DNA of 64,000 nucleotides from Herbiconiux oxytropis (GTDB lineage Bacteria > Actinomycetota > Actinomycetes > Actinomycetales > Microbacteriaceae): NCBI RefSeq assembly GCF_024979315.1, contig NZ_JANLCK010000008.1, positions 1 through 64,000 of the forward strand, written 5' to 3'. Positions 24,789 to 34,446 of the stretch are shown here, in pieces. Within the stretch, counting starts at the first letter, position 1. Each line of letters opens with the position of its first letter. The position numbers and the translations under genes were made by a program. The notes under the pieces were generated by a model that worked only from the letters and a program-made list of their open reading frames with translations, was not told the DNA's origin and did no database searches.

Positions 24789-26097
24789 TGCAGACCAGAC
24801 CGTCCAGGAGCACTGGAAGCGCAACGTCGCGCTGTTCCTCAGCGGGCAGACCGTCTCGCTCTTCGGCTCCATGATCGTGCAGTACGCGGTCATGTGGTAT
24901 GTGACGTTCGAGACCAGGTCTGGCCTCGCCGTCGCGCTCTACGCGGTCGCGGCGTTCCTGCCGCAGGGGGTCGTGTCGATCTTCGGCGGAGTGCTCGCCG
25001 ACCGCATGAACCGCAGGGTCCTCGTCATGCTGGCCGACGGCACCATCGCCGCCGTCACGCTCGTGCTCGCCTTCCTCATGCTCAACGGGGTCACCGATCT
25101 CTGGATCATCCTGCTCGCGGTCGCGGCCCGCTCCATCGGGGCGGGGGTGCAGACCCCGGCGGTGCAGGCGATGATCCCGCAGATCGTGCCCGAGGCGCAG
25201 CTCATGCGGGTCAACGGGCTGTTCCAGACCATCCAGTCCGCCATGGCGCTGCTCGCGCCCGCGGCCGCCGGTGCCGTGTTCGGTCTCTTCGGCATCGTGC
25301 CGGTGTTCTTCATCGACGTCGTCACCGCGGTCATCGGGATCGTCTTCCTCGCCTTCGTGGCGGTGCCCACCCTCGCCACGATCGCCGAGAAGACCTCGAG
25401 CTACCGGGAAGACCTCGTGGAGGGCATGCGCTACATCTGGACGCACCGGATCGTGCGCTGGCTGCTCGTCGTCTTCGCCATCATCTTCCTGCTCACCGTG
25501 GCGCCCTCGTTCATCACGCCGCTCATGGTGGCGCGGAGCTTCGGCAGCGAGGTGTGGATGGTGACCGTGCTCGAGGTCGCCTTCAGCATCGGCATGATGC
25601 TCGGCGGCGTGCTCGTGTCGACCGTGCTGGCCAAGCGCAGCCGGATCGGCCTCATCATCGGCTCCACCTTCGGGTTCGCCGTCGCGAACGTGGGGCTCGG
25701 CCTGAGCCCGAACCTCTGGGTGTTCTACGCCTTCATGTTCGTATTCGGCCTCGGAGTGCCCCTGTTCTCGGCGCCGTTCATGACCCTCGTGCAGGAGACG
25801 GTCGATCCCGACAAGCACGGTCGTGTCTTCAGCTACGTCGGCATCGTGATGGCACTCGCGACACCCATCGGCATGACCGTGTTCGGCCCCCTCGCCGACG
25901 TCATCAGCGTGCAGCTGCTGCTCATCATCGGAGGGGTCGCCACGGTGGTCGTCATGGTGGTGGCCATCCTGCTGCCGTCGGGCCGCGCCGCCATCCGCGC
26001 CGCGAACGCCACGCAGCACACGGATGGGGGCGAGCAAGACGGCAAGGGGGTGCCGGAAGGGGCCGCGGTGGAGCAGGCTCAGATGCATGACCGATGA
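24784..26097 (+). CDS. MFS transporter (MFS_3/EntS-like)
   Basis: 437 aa with about 12 hydrophobic segments. The N-terminal LFLSGQTVSLFGSMIVQYAVMWY and the motif GGVLADRMNRRVLV (about residues 63-76) fit the MFS_3 group of exporters. ATG 24784 is leaderless: TACGCT lies exactly 6 nt upstream. The 3' end overlaps the next gene by 11 nt, so both are probably cotranscribed. Substrate unknown. Confidence 0.88.
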   Translation: MTADQTVQEHWKRNVALFLSGQTVSLFGSMIVQYAVMWYVTFETRSGLAVALYAVAAFLPQGVVSIFGGVLADRMNRRVLVMLADGTIAAVTLVLAFLMLNGVTDLWIILLAVAARSIGAGVQTPAVQAMIPQIVPEAQLMRVNGLFQTIQSAMALLAPAAAGAVFGLFGIVPVFFIDVVTAVIGIVFLAFVAVPTLATIAEKTSSYREDLVEGMRYIWTHRIVRWLLVVFAIIFLLTVAPSFITPLMVARSFGSEVWMVTVLEVAFSIGMMLGGVLVSTVLAKRSRIGLIIGSTFGFAVANVGLGLSPNLWVFYAFMFVFGLGVPLFSAPFMTLVQETVDPDKHGRVFSYVGIVMALATPIGMTVFGPLADVISVQLLLIIGGVATVVVMVVAILLPSGRAAIRAANATQHTDGGEQDGKGVPEGAAVEQAQMHDR

Positions 26098-26518
26098 AGC
26101 CCGCACTCCCGCCGCACGCCGCCCACCGGGGGTGAGCGACGAGACGGTCGCCGCCCTCGGCAAGCTCTCCGAGGCGTTCGAGGTGGTGGAGCAGGCCCGC
26201 GGCATGCTCTACGGGTTCCATCGCCTCACCGGCACGGCCGACCTCGCGCTCGGTGAGGCGGTCGAGGGGCTCCGCGCTGCGGGCCACGGGGCGCTCGCCG
26301 ACCAGATCGACCGCACGCTCGTGGGCCGCAATGTGCTCGAGGGCCGCTGGACCTTCCAGATCGTCGAGGAGTACGACGCGGGCTACTACGCCGCCTTCCG
26401 CGCCGCCGACCAGTCCGCCCGTGAGGCACTCGCCGACGGGCGCCGGCACATCTTCGAGGCCGAGATGAAGGAGGCGCGCCGCACCCACGGCGAGCCCGGG
26501 CACGAAGCCCGGCCGTAA
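26087..26518 (+). CDS. Conserved hypothetical protein
   Basis: 143 aa, soluble and helical. A core of AFEVVEQARGMLYGFHRLTGTADL and RWTFQIVEEYDAGYYAAFRA looks conserved, but I cannot name the family. ATG 26087 overlaps the MFS stop region by 11 nt, which suggests translational coupling; a function tied to the transporter is possible but unproven. Convergent with the GH15 gene. Confidence 0.7.
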   Translation: MTDEARTPAARRPPGVSDETVAALGKLSEAFEVVEQARGMLYGFHRLTGTADLALGEAVEGLRAAGHGALADQIDRTLVGRNVLEGRWTFQIVEEYDAGYYAAFRAADQSAREALADGRRHIFEAEMKEARRTHGEPGHEARP

Positions 26519-26535
26519 GAGGCCGATCGTCGGAG

Positions 26536-28425
26536 CTACCGCTCCTGGGGCTCCTGCCCGTCGAGCACGTCGCGGAGGGCCACCGCGGCGTCGATCAGGG
26601 CGAGGTGGCTGAGCCCCTGCGGCAGGTTCCCGAGGAACGAGTGGTCCTCCGCCGAGATCATCTCGGCGTAGAGCCCCACGTCGTTCGCCAGCGCGACGAG
26701 CTCGTCCATCCGCAGCCGGGCCTCGTCGGCGCGGCCGAGCCGGGCGAACGCCTCCACCAGCCAGAAGGCGCAGGCCACGAAGGTGCCCTCCTCCTCCGAC
26801 ATCCCGGAGTAGCGATAGAGCAGCGGGCCGGCCGAGAGCTCCTCGTCGATCCGGGCGACGGTCTGCTCGAGCCGCTCGCGGGGGCCGAAGTCGCGGGCCG
26901 CGTGCAGGAGGATCGACGCGTCGAGGGCCTCGGTGTCCGGATGCATCGTGTAGGCACCGCGCTCCGGCGACCAGGCCTCCTCGGCCAGCCACTCCTCGAT
27001 CAGGGTGCGATTGCGGCGCCAGTGCTCGAGGTCGTCGTCGGTGGGCTTGATCTCGCCGATCGAGGCGAGGTGCAGGGCGTCGGTGATGGCCTGCCAGCAG
27101 CCGATCTTGCTCGAGGTGTAGTGGTGCTCCTCGGGCAGCTCCCACATGCCGGAGTCCTTCTTCTGCCAGTTGCGGCAGGCCGCGTCGGTGAAGGCCACGA
27201 GGAGCTCGCTCGTGCGCTCGTCGAGGATGTTGCCGGCCTCGACGTAGCGCCGCATGATGCCCACCACGTCGGCGAACACTCCGAGCTGCAGCTGGCTCGA
27301 GGCGTCGTTGCCCTCGACCACGGGCCCGATGCCCATCCAGCCCTCGGCCGTCACCTCGCGCACCTCGCCCTTGCCCGGGCCCTCCGGCACGGTGCCGTCG
27401 AGCTCGAAGAAGATGTGCAGGTCGCCGTCGAAGTCCTTGAGCGTCTTCAGCACCCACGACACGGCGGCGTGGGTCTCCTCGCGCAGACCGAAGCGGATGA
27501 GGGAGCCGACCGTGTAGGCGAGGTCGCGCACCCAGGCGAAGCGATAGTCGTAGTTCTTGCCGCCGAGCACGTTCTCCGGCAAGCCGGTCGTGGCGGCGGC
27601 GGCGATCGCCCCGGTGGGGCTGAAGATGAGCAGCTTGAGCGCGAGCGCGCTGCGCACCACCGCGTCGGACCAGGGGCCCTCATAGCCGAACTCGTCGAAC
27701 CAGCCCTCCCAGCTCGCGACGGTACGGTCGATGCCCCGGTCGACGTTGTGGGGGTCCGGCACGTGGATGGGCTCGTCGTCGGTGCCGCATAGGGCGAACA
27801 GGTGACGGGATCCCGGCGCGGTCGTGAACGCTCCGAAGAACGACAGCGGGCCGTCCGGAAAGCCGTCGGAGGGCTCGTGCGGATCGAGCCTGCCGTGCTC
27901 GAAGCCCACGAGCACGAGGTCGATGTGACCGGCCCGCAGGATCGGACCGTGCACGGTGTCGACCCGCGTCACGGGCGCTCTGCCGGTGCCCATGGCGTCG
28001 CTGTCGCCGTCGCCGAAAATGCTCCCGGGCACGACGGCCCAGCGCATCGGCACCTCGCCCTCGACCCCGTCTATGCGGCGGGCGAGCTCGAGCCAGGGGA
28101 GTCGCCCGGCCACACCCGTCACCAGGGCGTCGGTCACGGTCACCGTGCCGGTCGAGGTGCGGAAGGTCGTGCGGAGCACGTTGCTCGAGCCCACGTACTC
28201 GCGGGAGGTCACGAAGTCATCCTCCTGCGGGCGCAGCTCGATCCGGCCACCGCCGGCCGCGTCGACGAGCCCGGCGAACACGGGCGGCGTGTGCAGGGCA
28301 GGCACGGGCATCCAGTCGACCTGTCCGTCGGAGGCGATCAACGCGACCGTGCGCCCGTCGCCGATCGCGGCGTAGTCGCGCAGGGGAAGATAGGCGCGCG
28401 ACGGCGCGATGTCGGATCGGGTCAC
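26536..28425 (-). CDS. Glycoside hydrolase family 15 protein (glucoamylase/trehalase-like)
   Basis: 629 aa. RDYAAIGDGRTVALIASDGQVDW opens the protein as in actinobacterial GH15 enzymes. The (alpha/alpha)6 barrel follows, with NYDYRFAWVRDLAYT, EGWMGIGPVVEGN and YSGMSEEEGTFVACAFWLVEAF blocks. It has no signal peptide, so it is probably cytosolic, acting on trehalose or alpha-glucans. Start uncertain: GTG 28425 is preferred (AGGAG just upstream, TAGTCA 7 nt upstream); an ATG at 28452 is possible. Confidence 0.88.
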   Translation of the reverse strand: MTRSDIAPSRAYLPLRDYAAIGDGRTVALIASDGQVDWMPVPALHTPPVFAGLVDAAGGGRIELRPQEDDFVTSREYVGSSNVLRTTFRTSTGTVTVTDALVTGVAGRLPWLELARRIDGVEGEVPMRWAVVPGSIFGDGDSDAMGTGRAPVTRVDTVHGPILRAGHIDLVLVGFEHGRLDPHEPSDGFPDGPLSFFGAFTTAPGSRHLFALCGTDDEPIHVPDPHNVDRGIDRTVASWEGWFDEFGYEGPWSDAVVRSALALKLLIFSPTGAIAAAATTGLPENVLGGKNYDYRFAWVRDLAYTVGSLIRFGLREETHAAVSWVLKTLKDFDGDLHIFFELDGTVPEGPGKGEVREVTAEGWMGIGPVVEGNDASSQLQLGVFADVVGIMRRYVEAGNILDERTSELLVAFTDAACRNWQKKDSGMWELPEEHHYTSSKIGCWQAITDALHLASIGEIKPTDDDLEHWRRNRTLIEEWLAEEAWSPERGAYTMHPDTEALDASILLHAARDFGPRERLEQTVARIDEELSAGPLLYRYSGMSEEEGTFVACAFWLVEAFARLGRADEARLRMDELVALANDVGLYAEMISAEDHSFLGNLPQGLSHLALIDAAVALRDVLDGQEPQER

Positions 28426-28502
28426 TCTCTCCTGACTACGCCCACTGGGCATCCCCGGCAAGCCCCGCGCGGCCGGGCAGACCCCGTCGTACGGTCGGGT
28501 GC

Positions 28503-29396
28503 ATGGCTACGAACATGTACACCCCGCAGGATCCGACCACCCAGTACCCGCGCCCCCCGTTCCCTCCCCAGCAGCAGGAGGCACCCGGCGACGTGCGCGA
28601 GATGGACCCCGCTCCCGACCACGGTGAGACGAGCTACATCGGCAACGGCCGTCTGGCCGGGCGCAGGGCCCTCGTCACAGGAGCCGACTCCGGGATCGGT
28701 CGCGCCGTCGCCATCGCTTACGCCCGCGAGGGCGCCGACGTCGCCCTCAGCTACCTCCCCGAGGAGCAGGCCCAGGCCGAGGATGTGGCCGCTCTCATCG
28801 GGGAGGCCGGGCAGACTGCCCTGCTGCTTCCCGGAGATCTCCAGGACGAGGCGCAGAACGAGCGCGTGATCGCCGAGACCGTGTCGGCCTTCGGAGGCAT
28901 CGACATCCTCGCCATCATTGCCGGGGTCATGCCCACCGTCGACAGCATCGACGACTTCGAGACCGAGCAGCTCGACCGGGTGCTGAAGACCAACATCTAC
29001 CCGCTCTTCTGGCTCACCAAGGCGGCTTCGCCGCACCTGAAGCCCGGCGCCTCGATCGTGACCTGCTCGAGCATCCAGGGCTACGTGCCCTCGCCCTCGC
29101 TCGCCGAATACGCGGTCTCGAAGGCGGGGATCGCCAACTGGACCCGCGCCATGGCGCAGCAGCTCGCCGAGCGCGGCATCCGGGTCAACGGCGTGGCGCC
29201 CGGCCCCATCTGGACGCCGCTGCAGCCCTCGTCGGTGCCCAACGAGAAGATCGAGTCGTTCGGCGAGGACACGCCGCTCGGCCGGGCGGGCCAGCCGGTG
29301 GAACTCGCGCCGCCGTTCGTCTTCCTCGCCTCGCAGGAGTCGAGCTACGTCTCGGGCGAGACCGTGGCGGTCACGGGCGGAACGCCCACGCACTAG
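28503..29396 (+). CDS. SDR family oxidoreductase (general stress protein 39-like)
   Basis: 297 aa. A Pro/Gln-rich 45-residue N-terminal extension is followed by a Rossmann fold with VTGADSGIGRA (near residue 58) and the catalytic YAVSK (203-207). The extension and the GDLQDEAQ segment are typical of the YdaD/YhdG stress-induced dehydrogenases. Substrate unknown. ATG 28503 is leaderless with TACGGT 7 nt upstream; divergent from the GH15 gene. Confidence 0.9.
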   Translation: MATNMYTPQDPTTQYPRPPFPPQQQEAPGDVREMDPAPDHGETSYIGNGRLAGRRALVTGADSGIGRAVAIAYAREGADVALSYLPEEQAQAEDVAALIGEAGQTALLLPGDLQDEAQNERVIAETVSAFGGIDILAIIAGVMPTVDSIDDFETEQLDRVLKTNIYPLFWLTKAASPHLKPGASIVTCSSIQGYVPSPSLAEYAVSKAGIANWTRAMAQQLAERGIRVNGVAPGPIWTPLQPSSVPNEKIESFGEDTPLGRAGQPVELAPPFVFLASQESSYVSGETVAVTGGTPTH

Positions 29397-29489
29397 GCAG
29401 GACAACCAGGGCGCGGTCGGCGGCCCCCAGCTCACCACGCCCCGGGCGGCCAGCGCGCCGTCCGGGGCGAGTGCGCGAAGTAATGCCGC

Positions 29490-29681
29490 CTACTCCTCGT
29501 AGCCGAGGTTGTCGTTGAGGACCTCGACGTCGTCGTCGAAGACGGGGTCGACGTCCTCTTCGTCGGTCACGGTGGCGTCGTCGTCGATGTCCTCGGCCTC
29601 GCCGGGGTCGACCGACTCGGGGTCTTCGGGAATGGGGCTGTCGAGGATGTCCTCGTCGGCGCGGTCGATGGGATCGGACAT
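29490..29681 (-). CDS. Small acidic hypothetical protein
   Basis: 63 aa, about 40 percent Asp/Glu, no Cys and probably unstructured. A clear GGAGA ribosome site lies 3-8 nt before the ATG, which supports it as a real gene. No family recognised. It lies back to back with the FAD/Rieske oxidoreductase gene. Confidence 0.65.
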   Translation of the reverse strand: MSDPIDRADEDILDSPIPEDPESVDPGEAEDIDDDATVTDEEDVDPVFDDDVEVLNDNLGYEE

Positions 29682-29781
29682 GGTGTCTCCTCAGGTCGTG
29701 GCGTGCGGTTCCACCGTAGACACGATCGGGAGGCGGTGGCGAGCCGTCCCGCTCGGGGCGAGGCGGGAGTTCACTGGGGAG

Positions 29782-31389
29782 ATGACCACAGACTCCGACG
29801 CCCGCACCGGCACCGCCCTCTTCCGGGCCCGATCGCTGTGGCGGAACGGGCGGGGGCCGATCCCCACCCAGCCCATCGTGCCGGGGATCGTCTACGACGA
29901 CGTCGTGGTCGGCGCCGGCATCACAGGCCTCAGCACCGCGCTCATGCTCGCCGAGGCGGGGCGATCGGTCGTCGTGCTCGAAGCGGAGGACGTGGGCGCC
30001 CTCGCCACGGGCAACACCACCGGCAAGATCTCGCTGCTGCAGGGCAGCCGGCTCTCCACCATCCGCCGCCACCACTCAAAGCGGGTGCTCGAGGCCTACG
30101 TCGACAGCAACCGCGACGGCCAGGAGTGGCTGCTGGAATTCTGCGACCGTGCGGGCGTGCAGGTCGAGCGCCGCACGGCCTACAGCTACGCGCAGCACGC
30201 CGGGGGCGGATCGGCCTCGGCGGTGGAGGCCGAGCACCGTGCCGCCCGGGAGGCGGGCCTCGCGGCCACGATCGTGGAGGGCGGTCAGGAGATCGACGTG
30301 CCGTTCCCGTTCGCCTACGGCGTCGCGCTGCCGGGCCAGGCTCAGTTCGACGCCATGGAGGCGCTCGAGGCGCTCGCGGCGGCGTTCGTCGCGGCCGGCG
30401 GCCGCATCCACGACGGCACGCGCGTGCTGGGGGTCACCGCCTCCGACCCCTGCCGGGTGCGCACGACGCGCGGCGAGGTCGAGGGCCGCACGGTCGTGCT
30501 CGCCACGGCCACGCCCATCCTCGACCGCGGGCTCTACTTCTCCAAGACGCACGGCCTCCGCTCGTACGGAGCCTCATTCGAGGTGCCGGACGCCGGTGCG
30601 GACGGCCTCCCCGAGGGCATGTTCCTCTCGATCGGCGACGACGACCCGGATCGCTCCCGCTCGATCCGCACCGCGCCGGCCCGCCTGATCGGGCGCGACT
30701 CGGGCGACCTCCTCGTGCTCGGCGGCAACGGGCATCCGGTGGGCCGCCCGGGTGACTTCAGCGAGCAGGAGCGCCTCGACGACCTCGCCGAGTTCGCCCG
30801 GTCGCTCTACCCGGAGGCCCGGCTCACCCACAGCTGGTCGGCGCAGGACTACGAGTCGCACAACCTCATCCCGTTCGTCGGCCTCCTGCCGCGAGGTCGT
30901 GGCCGGGTCTACCTCGCCACGGGCTTCGCCAAGTGGGGGCTCACGAACGGTGTCGCGGCGGCGCTGCGGCTGCGCGACGAGATCCTGGGCGTGCCCCGGG
31001 ACGAGCGCCGGCACTGGCATCGCGTGCTCGGCACCCGCATCACGAAGCCCGCCGACCTCGGCCGCGGGGCGAAGGAGGGTGCGACAGTCGGTGTCGCGAT
31101 GACGCGCGGCTGGCTGGGCGCCTCGACGCGGCCGACCCCGGTTCGAAGGCCGGCCGAGCGGGAGGGTGTCGTGGCGGCCTCCCGGGGAGTGCCCGTGGGG
31201 ATCTCGACGGTCGACGGGGTCACCTGCGCCGTGCGGGCCGTGTGCCCGCATCTCGGAGGTGTGCTCGAGTGGAACGACGCCGAGCGCAGCTGGGACTGCC
31301 CGCTGCACGCCTCGCGGTTCGCGGCCGACGGAGCGCGCATCGAGGGGCCGGCGGTGACGGACCTGCCGGTGCTGCCGCGCACGCGCTGA
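29782..31389 (+). CDS. FAD-dependent oxidoreductase with C-terminal Rieske domain
   Basis: 535 aa. An N-terminal DadA-type FAD domain (VVGAGITGLSTALMLAEAG from about residue 43, ATGNTTGKIS near 75) is fused to a Rieske [2Fe-2S] domain whose ligands are visible as CPH (near 487) and CPLH (near 507). The fusion is known from several actinobacteria and firmicutes; the reaction is not established, probably oxidation of an amine or amino acid. ATG 29782 is chosen because homology begins a few residues later. Confidence 0.88.
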   Translation: MTTDSDARTGTALFRARSLWRNGRGPIPTQPIVPGIVYDDVVVGAGITGLSTALMLAEAGRSVVVLEAEDVGALATGNTTGKISLLQGSRLSTIRRHHSKRVLEAYVDSNRDGQEWLLEFCDRAGVQVERRTAYSYAQHAGGGSASAVEAEHRAAREAGLAATIVEGGQEIDVPFPFAYGVALPGQAQFDAMEALEALAAAFVAAGGRIHDGTRVLGVTASDPCRVRTTRGEVEGRTVVLATATPILDRGLYFSKTHGLRSYGASFEVPDAGADGLPEGMFLSIGDDDPDRSRSIRTAPARLIGRDSGDLLVLGGNGHPVGRPGDFSEQERLDDLAEFARSLYPEARLTHSWSAQDYESHNLIPFVGLLPRGRGRVYLATGFAKWGLTNGVAAALRLRDEILGVPRDERRHWHRVLGTRITKPADLGRGAKEGATVGVAMTRGWLGASTRPTPVRRPAEREGVVAASRGVPVGISTVDGVTCAVRAVCPHLGGVLEWNDAERSWDCPLHASRFAADGARIEGPAVTDLPVLPRTR

Positions 31390-31437
31390 GGGCGGAGTGC
31401 TCTCCGTCCGTCCAGGCGCGCTCGATAGCATTCGGAC

Positions 31438-33057
31438 ATGACGCGAGCGGGCACGGAGTCCCTGATCCGGCAGACCACGGCGGGGGCCGTGCGCGGGATG
31501 CGGGAGCGCAAGCGCGACCCCCGCGACCGGGAGGCCACGGGTCACGCCGATCCGGGCCGCACGGTGCTGAGCTGGAAGGGCATCCCCTTCGCGGCGGCTC
31601 CCGTCGCCCCCCTCCGCTTCCGGCGGCCGCAGCCCCCTGAGCCCTGGGAGGGCACGCGCCTCGCCACCCGCTTCGGGCCGATGGCGCCCCAGCGCGTGCT
31701 CAAGTCGATGGAGGTCGTGCCGGGGGTCGCCATCTCGGAGGACTGCCTCACCGTCAACGTCTGGGCGCCCGCGGGCGCTCTGCCGGGGTCGAAGCCCGTG
31801 ATGGTGTGGATCCACGGCGGCGGGTACTTCCAGGGCTCCACGGCGCAGCGCTTCTACGACGGCCGCAACCTCGCCTCCGAGGGCGACGTCGTGGTGGTGA
31901 GCCTCAACTACCGGCTCGGGGTGATCGGGTTCGTCGACTTCACGACGGTCGCTGAGAGCCCGGCGTTCGACTCCAACCTCGGCCTCCGCGACCAGATCGC
32001 CGCCCTCGAGTGGGTGCGCGAGAACGTCGCCGCGTTCGGCGGTGATCCGGGCAACGTCACGCTGTTCGGGGAGTCGGCCGGGGGAGCGTGCGTCATCGCA
32101 CTCATGGCGTCCCCGCTCGCCGACGGCCTCTTCCACCGCGCCATCGCGCAGAGCGCCCCCGTCACGAGCGTCTACGGCCGCGACCGGGCGGCCGCCGTCG
32201 CCCGTCGCTTCCTCGACATCGTGGGCATCGAGCCCGCCGACGCCCACCGGCTGCAGGAGCTCGATCCGTTCGCCCTCGTCGACGCCGGGGGCGAGCTCGT
32301 GCACGAGGTCTCCGGCCAGGTGCCGGGAACGCTCGCGCTCGCGCCGGTGCACGGCGACGACGTGCTGCCGGAGTACCCGCTCACGGTCTTCCGCGAGGGG
32401 CGGGCCCCGCGCATCCCGCTCATCATCGGCACCAACCGCGACGAGTCGTCGTTCTTCAAGCTCATGCGCTCGCCGCTGCTGCCGATCACGCCCGAGGCGG
32501 TGAAGCAGATGTTCCTCGAGATCGCCAGTGACCGGCCCGAGTTCGAAGACGCCGCCGAGCGCATCACCGCCGCCTACCCCGCCTACCCGCGCCGGTCGAC
32601 CCCCGCCGAGGTCTCGCGCGACGCCGGGTTCCGGATGCCCTCCATCTGGCTGGCCGAGGCGCACAGCCGCCACGCGCCCACCTGGATGTACCGCTTCGAC
32701 CACGCCACACCGCTCCTGCGGATCACCGGCATCGGGGCCACGCACGCGGCCGAGCTCGCCTACGTCTTCGGCTCGTTCGCTCCCTGGGGCAAGGATCTCG
32801 TGTTCCGGCTCGGCGGCCGGGCCGAGGCCCTGCGGGTGAGCGAGCGCATGCAGGCGCACTGGCTCGCGTTCGCGCGCACGGGGGTTCCGGACGACCGGTC
32901 CGCGCTCGAGGCGGTCGGGATGGGTGAGGCACCGTGGCCGCCCTACGACGAGGCGACGCGCAGCACCCTCATCATCGACCGTGAAGACGTGATCGAGCAC
33001 GATCCCGACGGTGCCGTGCGTGAGGCCTGGGGCCCGGAGATCGTCGCATTCCGCTGA
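31438..33057 (+). CDS. Type B carboxylesterase/lipase
   Basis: 539 aa. SEDCLTVNVWAP, WIHGGGYFQGS (oxyanion hole) and GESAGG with Ser212 as nucleophile identify the carboxylesterase/cholinesterase family. The acid is likely the Glu of GTNRDES and the base His that of GATHAAELAYVFG. No signal peptide, so cytosolic. Leaderless ATG: TAGCAT lies 6 nt upstream. Substrate unknown. Confidence 0.9.
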   Translation: MTRAGTESLIRQTTAGAVRGMRERKRDPRDREATGHADPGRTVLSWKGIPFAAAPVAPLRFRRPQPPEPWEGTRLATRFGPMAPQRVLKSMEVVPGVAISEDCLTVNVWAPAGALPGSKPVMVWIHGGGYFQGSTAQRFYDGRNLASEGDVVVVSLNYRLGVIGFVDFTTVAESPAFDSNLGLRDQIAALEWVRENVAAFGGDPGNVTLFGESAGGACVIALMASPLADGLFHRAIAQSAPVTSVYGRDRAAAVARRFLDIVGIEPADAHRLQELDPFALVDAGGELVHEVSGQVPGTLALAPVHGDDVLPEYPLTVFREGRAPRIPLIIGTNRDESSFFKLMRSPLLPITPEAVKQMFLEIASDRPEFEDAAERITAAYPAYPRRSTPAEVSRDAGFRMPSIWLAEAHSRHAPTWMYRFDHATPLLRITGIGATHAAELAYVFGSFAPWGKDLVFRLGGRAEALRVSERMQAHWLAFARTGVPDDRSALEAVGMGEAPWPPYDEATRSTLIIDREDVIEHDPDGAVREAWGPEIVAFR

Positions 33058-33085
33058 TCGGGCGTCACCGTGCTATTCATGGAGC

Positions 33086-33760
33086 ATGGTCGCCGAGCAG
33101 TTCATCACCCCGTTCTGGCTCGACCTCGCCGCCACGGGCCTCGGCAGCGTGCAGGGTGCGATGTTCGCGGCCCAGTTCAAGGACAGCCGGCTCGACCTGC
33201 TGGGAGTCGGCGTCATCGGCCTCGTGGCGGGAACCGGCGGCGGCATGCTCCGCGACCTGCTGCTCAACCAGACCCCGGTGTCGCTGTCGAACAACTGGTT
33301 CATCCCCGTCGCCGTGCTCGCCGCCCTCGTGGGCATGCTGCTCGAGCGCCTGTTCTCGCGGCTCAACGTCGCCATCACCATCCTCGACGCCGTGAGCCTC
33401 GGTCTCTTCTGCGCCATCGGAACGAGCAAGGCGCTCGCCCTCGGGCTGCCCATGGTGCCCGCGATCTTCGTGGGCATGGTGGCCGCGGTGGGGGGAGGCA
33501 TCCTGCGCGACATGCTGCTCGGGATGCCGATCGGCGTCATGCACGTCGGCTCCCTCTACGCCGTGGCGGCGGGCGCCGGGGCGGTGTTCCTCGCCGTGTC
33601 GACGGCAGCCGGGATGACGATCGAGTTCGGCGGGGTCGGCTGCGTGATCGTGACCACGGTCATCCGGCTGCTCGCGGTGCGCTTCGGCTGGAGCCTGCCC
33701 GAGCAGCGCGCCATCAGCACGCTGAGACGCCTGCGACTGCGCCGCAGGTCGGGCGACTGA
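33086..33760 (+). CDS. Trimeric intracellular cation channel family protein (UPF0126)
   Basis: 224 aa, about six to seven membrane segments arranged as two repeats with GLVAGTGGGMLRDLLL and GMVAAVGGGILRDMLLG, the signature of the UPF0126/TRIC family (YadS/YicG-like). Some bacterial members conduct K+ or carry small substrates. ATG 33086 is chosen: homology starts there and TATTCA lies 6 nt upstream. The basic C-terminus is cytosolic. Confidence 0.88.
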   Translation: MVAEQFITPFWLDLAATGLGSVQGAMFAAQFKDSRLDLLGVGVIGLVAGTGGGMLRDLLLNQTPVSLSNNWFIPVAVLAALVGMLLERLFSRLNVAITILDAVSLGLFCAIGTSKALALGLPMVPAIFVGMVAAVGGGILRDMLLGMPIGVMHVGSLYAVAAGAGAVFLAVSTAAGMTIEFGGVGCVIVTTVIRLLAVRFGWSLPEQRAISTLRRLRLRRRSGD

Positions 33761-33943
33761 ACCCGCGCCGAATCCGCACTGAACGTTTTCGCATCGCGGC
33801 CCGTTGACCCGGAATGAGGACGACGGCGGCTCCGAGGTGTCACAGAGAACGCATCGACCCCTCGGAGTGGCCTGCCAGCCTCGATCAATACGTTCGAATC
33901 CGTCACCGACCGACCGACCGACCGCAGCACGACAGGGAGCATC

Positions 33944-34444
33944 ATGAACATCCGCCACAAGAAGATCGCCCTCGCCTCGATGACCGGCCTGTCCATCGGC
34001 GTCGCCCTCGCCGGGTGCGCCACCGACACCACCGCCTCCACCGCCGACAGCGACTCCGCACCCACGAGCGCGGCCACGAGTGCGCCGAGCACCCCGGCCG
34101 GCACCCCCGCTCCCACCGGCGCATCGGATGCGCCCGCGGAGGCTTCAGGCGCCTACACCGACGGCACCTACGAGGCCACCGGCAGCTACACCTCGCCCAA
34201 CGGCCAGGAGGAGGTCGACGTCTCGATCACGCTCGAGAGCGACATCATCACCGCCGTGACCGTGACCCCCGAGGCCACCAACCCCAACTCCGTCAACTAC
34301 CAGAACCAGTTCGCCGACGGCATCGCGGCGGTCGTGGTCGGCCAGAGCATCGACGAGATCGAGGTCTCGCGCGTGGCGGGCTCGAGCCTCACCAGCGGTG
34401 GCTTCAACGAGGCCGTCGAGACCATCAAGAGCGAGGCGTCTTAG
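33944..34444 (+). CDS. FMN-binding domain lipoprotein, predicted ApbE substrate
   Basis: 166 aa. A signal peptide with lipobox LAGC (Cys near residue 25) is followed by a Ser/Thr/Ala/Pro linker (to ~70) and one FMN-binding (FMN_bind) domain. The last residues hold AGSSLTSGGF (145-154), which matches the flavin-transfer motif of this family with Ser148 as probable FMN acceptor instead of Thr. A predicted cell-surface flavoprotein, first of a three-gene operon with apbE and an RnfD/FNR fusion. AGGGAG precedes the ATG. Confidence 0.9.
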   Translation: MNIRHKKIALASMTGLSIGVALAGCATDTTASTADSDSAPTSAATSAPSTPAGTPAPTGASDAPAEASGAYTDGTYEATGSYTSPNGQEEVDVSITLESDIITAVTVTPEATNPNSVNYQNQFADGIAAVVVGQSIDEIEVSRVAGSSLTSGGFNEAVETIKSEAS

Positions 34445-34446
34445 CG

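Noticed and set aside
30574-33000. 808-codon antisense frame over the oxidoreductase and esterase genes
   Set aside because: Composition typical of the antisense frame of GC-rich codons; no start signal or motif.
33906-33923. CCGA tetranucleotide repeat before the FMN_bind lipoprotein gene
   Set aside because: Only about four units, outside the coding region and away from the ribosome site; no evidence for phase variation.
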